Assembly (NCBI GenBank): GCA_017935325.1
Contig: JAGBHV010000096.1
Location: 1 to 62,641, forward strand
Reading direction: 5' to 3'
Length of the DNA stretch: 62,641 nucleotides
DNA from: Clostridia bacterium
GTDB lineage: Bacteria > Bacillota > Clostridia > Oscillospirales > Acutalibacteraceae
The position numbers were made by a program, and so were the translations under genes. Shown here piece after piece: positions 61,401-62,641 of the stretch (the first letter of the stretch is position 1; each line of letters opens with the position of its first letter). The notes beneath the pieces were generated by a model. The model searched no databases, was not told the DNA's origin, and was given only the letters and a program-made list of their open reading frames with translations.

Positions 61401-62369
61401 ATGATTTACAAATTAGGTTCATTCATTCCGAATGAAAAATTAGTTTACGCATTGCTTATAATTTTTTCATTCGCAAGCGTAATAGCATTGCTGAAAATTT
61501 TCAAAAACAAACTCCCGGCAGATTTAGGCAGAGAATTTGCCTTCAACGGTAGTCTCTCACGCGGTAAAGCACGAGGCGCAGGTATTGTTTTTATCATCTG
61601 CTTTATTGCGGCCTCTGCATTGTTTATTTCAGTAGCACCCGAATATCTTGCATATTACGCTTTGATTTTTGCCGGCATGATGTCAGGTTATCTGGATGAC
61701 AGAGCCGAGACCCCATGGGGCGAATATAAAAAAGGTATTATAGATTTAGCAATTTCTTTCTTACTTGCGCTTACTTTTGCAAACTTCAATCCCGAACTTC
61801 TCAACATCAATCTTTTCTTTGTTGAGTTCAAAGTAATGAAGTGGATTTTCATTGCAATTGCTACAATCTTCTTCTGGCTGATGATTAATGCTACAAACTG
61901 CACAGACGGCATTGACGGTTTCTGCGGTTCACTTTCAATAAACTCTTTAATTTCATTGATTGTTATCGGAGCGTTGGGCAACATGGATGCAGTTTACACA
62001 AAATCTATTGTTGCAATGATTTTTGTAATCGTAGCTTATCTCTGGTTCAACGCTGAACCGAGCACAATGCTTATGGGTGACGCAGGTTCACGTGCAATAG
62101 GACTTTTCATTGGTCTTTCAGTTCTTAAAACGGGAAATATTGTTCTTGCGCTTCCGATTTGCTTTATGATTCTTCTTGACGGACTTATCGGAATTGTTAA
62201 AATTATTCTTATCAGATTCCTTAAAATCAAAGCCCTTCAGAAAATCAGAACTCCATTACATGACCACTTCAGAAAAAACAAAGGCTGGTCAAATACACAG
62301 GTTATTTTCAGATTCAACACTATTCAGGCACTTATTTCAGTTCTGACAATTGTTTTGCTTGTAAAATAA
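61401..62369 (+). CDS. Divergent MraY-family glycosyl-1-phosphate transferase
   Basis: 322 residues, about ten membrane helices. Members link sugar-1-P or MurNAc-pentapeptide-P to undecaprenyl-P. Active-site motifs are kept: DDRAETP near residue 98, NATNCTDGIDG near 165, and FNAEPSTMLMGDAGSRAIG near 215. The C-terminal loop HDHFRKNKGWSNTQ resembles the MraY HHHF..KGW motif, with HHH changed to HDH. The N-terminal PTMGG motif of MraY is missing (here RGAGIVF). It lies outside any mur cluster. Could be a second MraY or a related transferase for another polymer. Confidence 0.8.
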   Translation: MIYKLGSFIPNEKLVYALLIIFSFASVIALLKIFKNKLPADLGREFAFNGSLSRGKARGAGIVFIICFIAASALFISVAPEYLAYYALIFAGMMSGYLDDRAETPWGEYKKGIIDLAISFLLALTFANFNPELLNINLFFVEFKVMKWIFIAIATIFFWLMINATNCTDGIDGFCGSLSINSLISLIVIGALGNMDAVYTKSIVAMIFVIVAYLWFNAEPSTMLMGDAGSRAIGLFIGLSVLKTGNIVLALPICFMILLDGLIGIVKIILIRFLKIKALQKIRTPLHDHFRKNKGWSNTQVIFRFNTIQALISVLTIVLLVK

Positions 62370-62377
62370 AAATTTCA

Positions 62378-62409
62378 GCGGTTGAACAAATCCGTTCAAC
62401 CGCATTTTT
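62378..62409 (+). terminator. Terminator of the MraY-like gene
   Basis: GCGGTTGAAC (62378-62387) / GTTCAACCGC (62394-62403), then ATTTTTTATT. Confidence 0.9.
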
Positions 62410-62511
62410 TATTAAGCTTTCATGCACTGCATGACTGCCGATAAATCTGCAGAATGACATTTTTAACCCCGAAGATATACAAAGTTACTTCGATAGGATA
62501 AATAAATATCA

Positions 62512-62634
62512 CACCGGCTGAGCCGGTGGTTTTATAACAGCCCTAAAAGGGCAAAATACTGGCTTACCCCTAAAGGGGTACGCAAGAAGCTAAAGCTACC
62601 AACCGCAAAGGGGTGCGTTAATCCTTAAATGGAT
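62512..62634. repeat. Array of six tiny hairpins at the right edge
   Basis: Six inverted repeats in about 123 bp: CACCGGC/GCCGGTG (62512-62528), GCCCT/AGGGC (62540-62552), TACCCC/GGGGTA (62565-62580), AGCT/AGCT (62588-62597), CGC/GCG (62604-62617) and ATCC/GGAT (62621-62634). Four of the six loops are built of A or TAAA. No ORF is present. It looks like an intergenic repeat element; it continues to or past the window edge. Confidence 0.6.
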
Positions 62635-62641
62635 CAACGTA

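Overview
The window is one continuous stretch of a low-GC, endospore-forming Clostridia chromosome, most likely an anaerobic gut or rumen member of the Oscillospirales (Ruminococcaceae/Oscillospiraceae). The evidence is AGGAGG-type ribosome sites, strong -35/-10 promoters and Clostridial gene content. It carries spore genes (sigG, spoIIE, spoVAE, spmAB), meso-diaminopimelate dehydrogenase, a cysteine T-box, a Na+-pumping oxaloacetate decarboxylase, a class B sortase and secreted proteins with FIVAR, PASTA and cohesin-like parts. I see no phage, insertion sequence, CRISPR array, rRNA or tRNA. Nearly every gene is intact; only the first is cut by the window edge.

Layout. 1-5 kb: a large secreted FIVAR/CxxC-repeat protein (partial) and a leucine-rich-repeat lipoprotein. 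4.7-7.4 kb: 8-oxoguanine glycosylase and a two-subunit aconitase X. 7.5-10.4 kb: dCMP deaminase and the cysE-cysS operon behind a Cys-specific T-box. 10.4-14.1 kb: recA-recX-rimO-pgsA behind a promoter with a LexA-type box. 14.3-18.5 kb: ddh, fba, a lipoprotein with an acidic repeat tract, yajC and a small membrane protein. 18.5-21.8 kb: amino-sugar/mannose genes (a BNR sialidase-like protein, manA, nagA). 21.9-30.9 kb: sigG, a TetR regulator, a 42-residue ORF, spoVAE, a 1083-residue degenerate P-type ATPase, rlmB and spoIIE. 31-34 kb: guaB and a MATE transporter. 34-41.4 kb: an operon iscS-thiI-cinA-srtB-(CinA-like membrane protein)-phosphoesterase. 41.5-46.5 kb: an O-antigen-ligase-like protein and the oxaloacetate decarboxylase operon. 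46.7-52 kb: alpha-L-fucosidase, a B12/radical SAM protein, spmAB plus an unknown membrane protein, and an AbrB-type regulator. 52-57 kb: a second copy of the acidic lipoprotein, a PASTA/cohesin-like protein, a U32 protein and zapA. 57-62.6 kb: glycogen phosphorylase, an sdpRI-like pair, a lipoprotein, a divergent MraY homologue and an array of tiny hairpins at the right edge.

The most unusual content is a set of three membrane proteins with long acidic cytoplasmic regions that share a short motif close to [YF]-x-D-[IV]-[YSF]-S-x-S. They are a class B sortase (36295-37809), a membrane-anchored degenerate CinA paralogue lying just after true cinA and srtB (34840-36276), and a pseudo-P-type ATPase with a 520-residue acidic N-terminus in an rlmB-spoVAE operon (24307-27558). 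I know of no described system joining them. A second theme is three intercistronic hairpins whose 3' arm contains the ribosome-binding site of the next gene; two of these genes are sporulation genes (sigG, spoVAE) and the third follows yajC.

All calls were made by reading; no database search was run. Alignments to families are from memory of their motifs.
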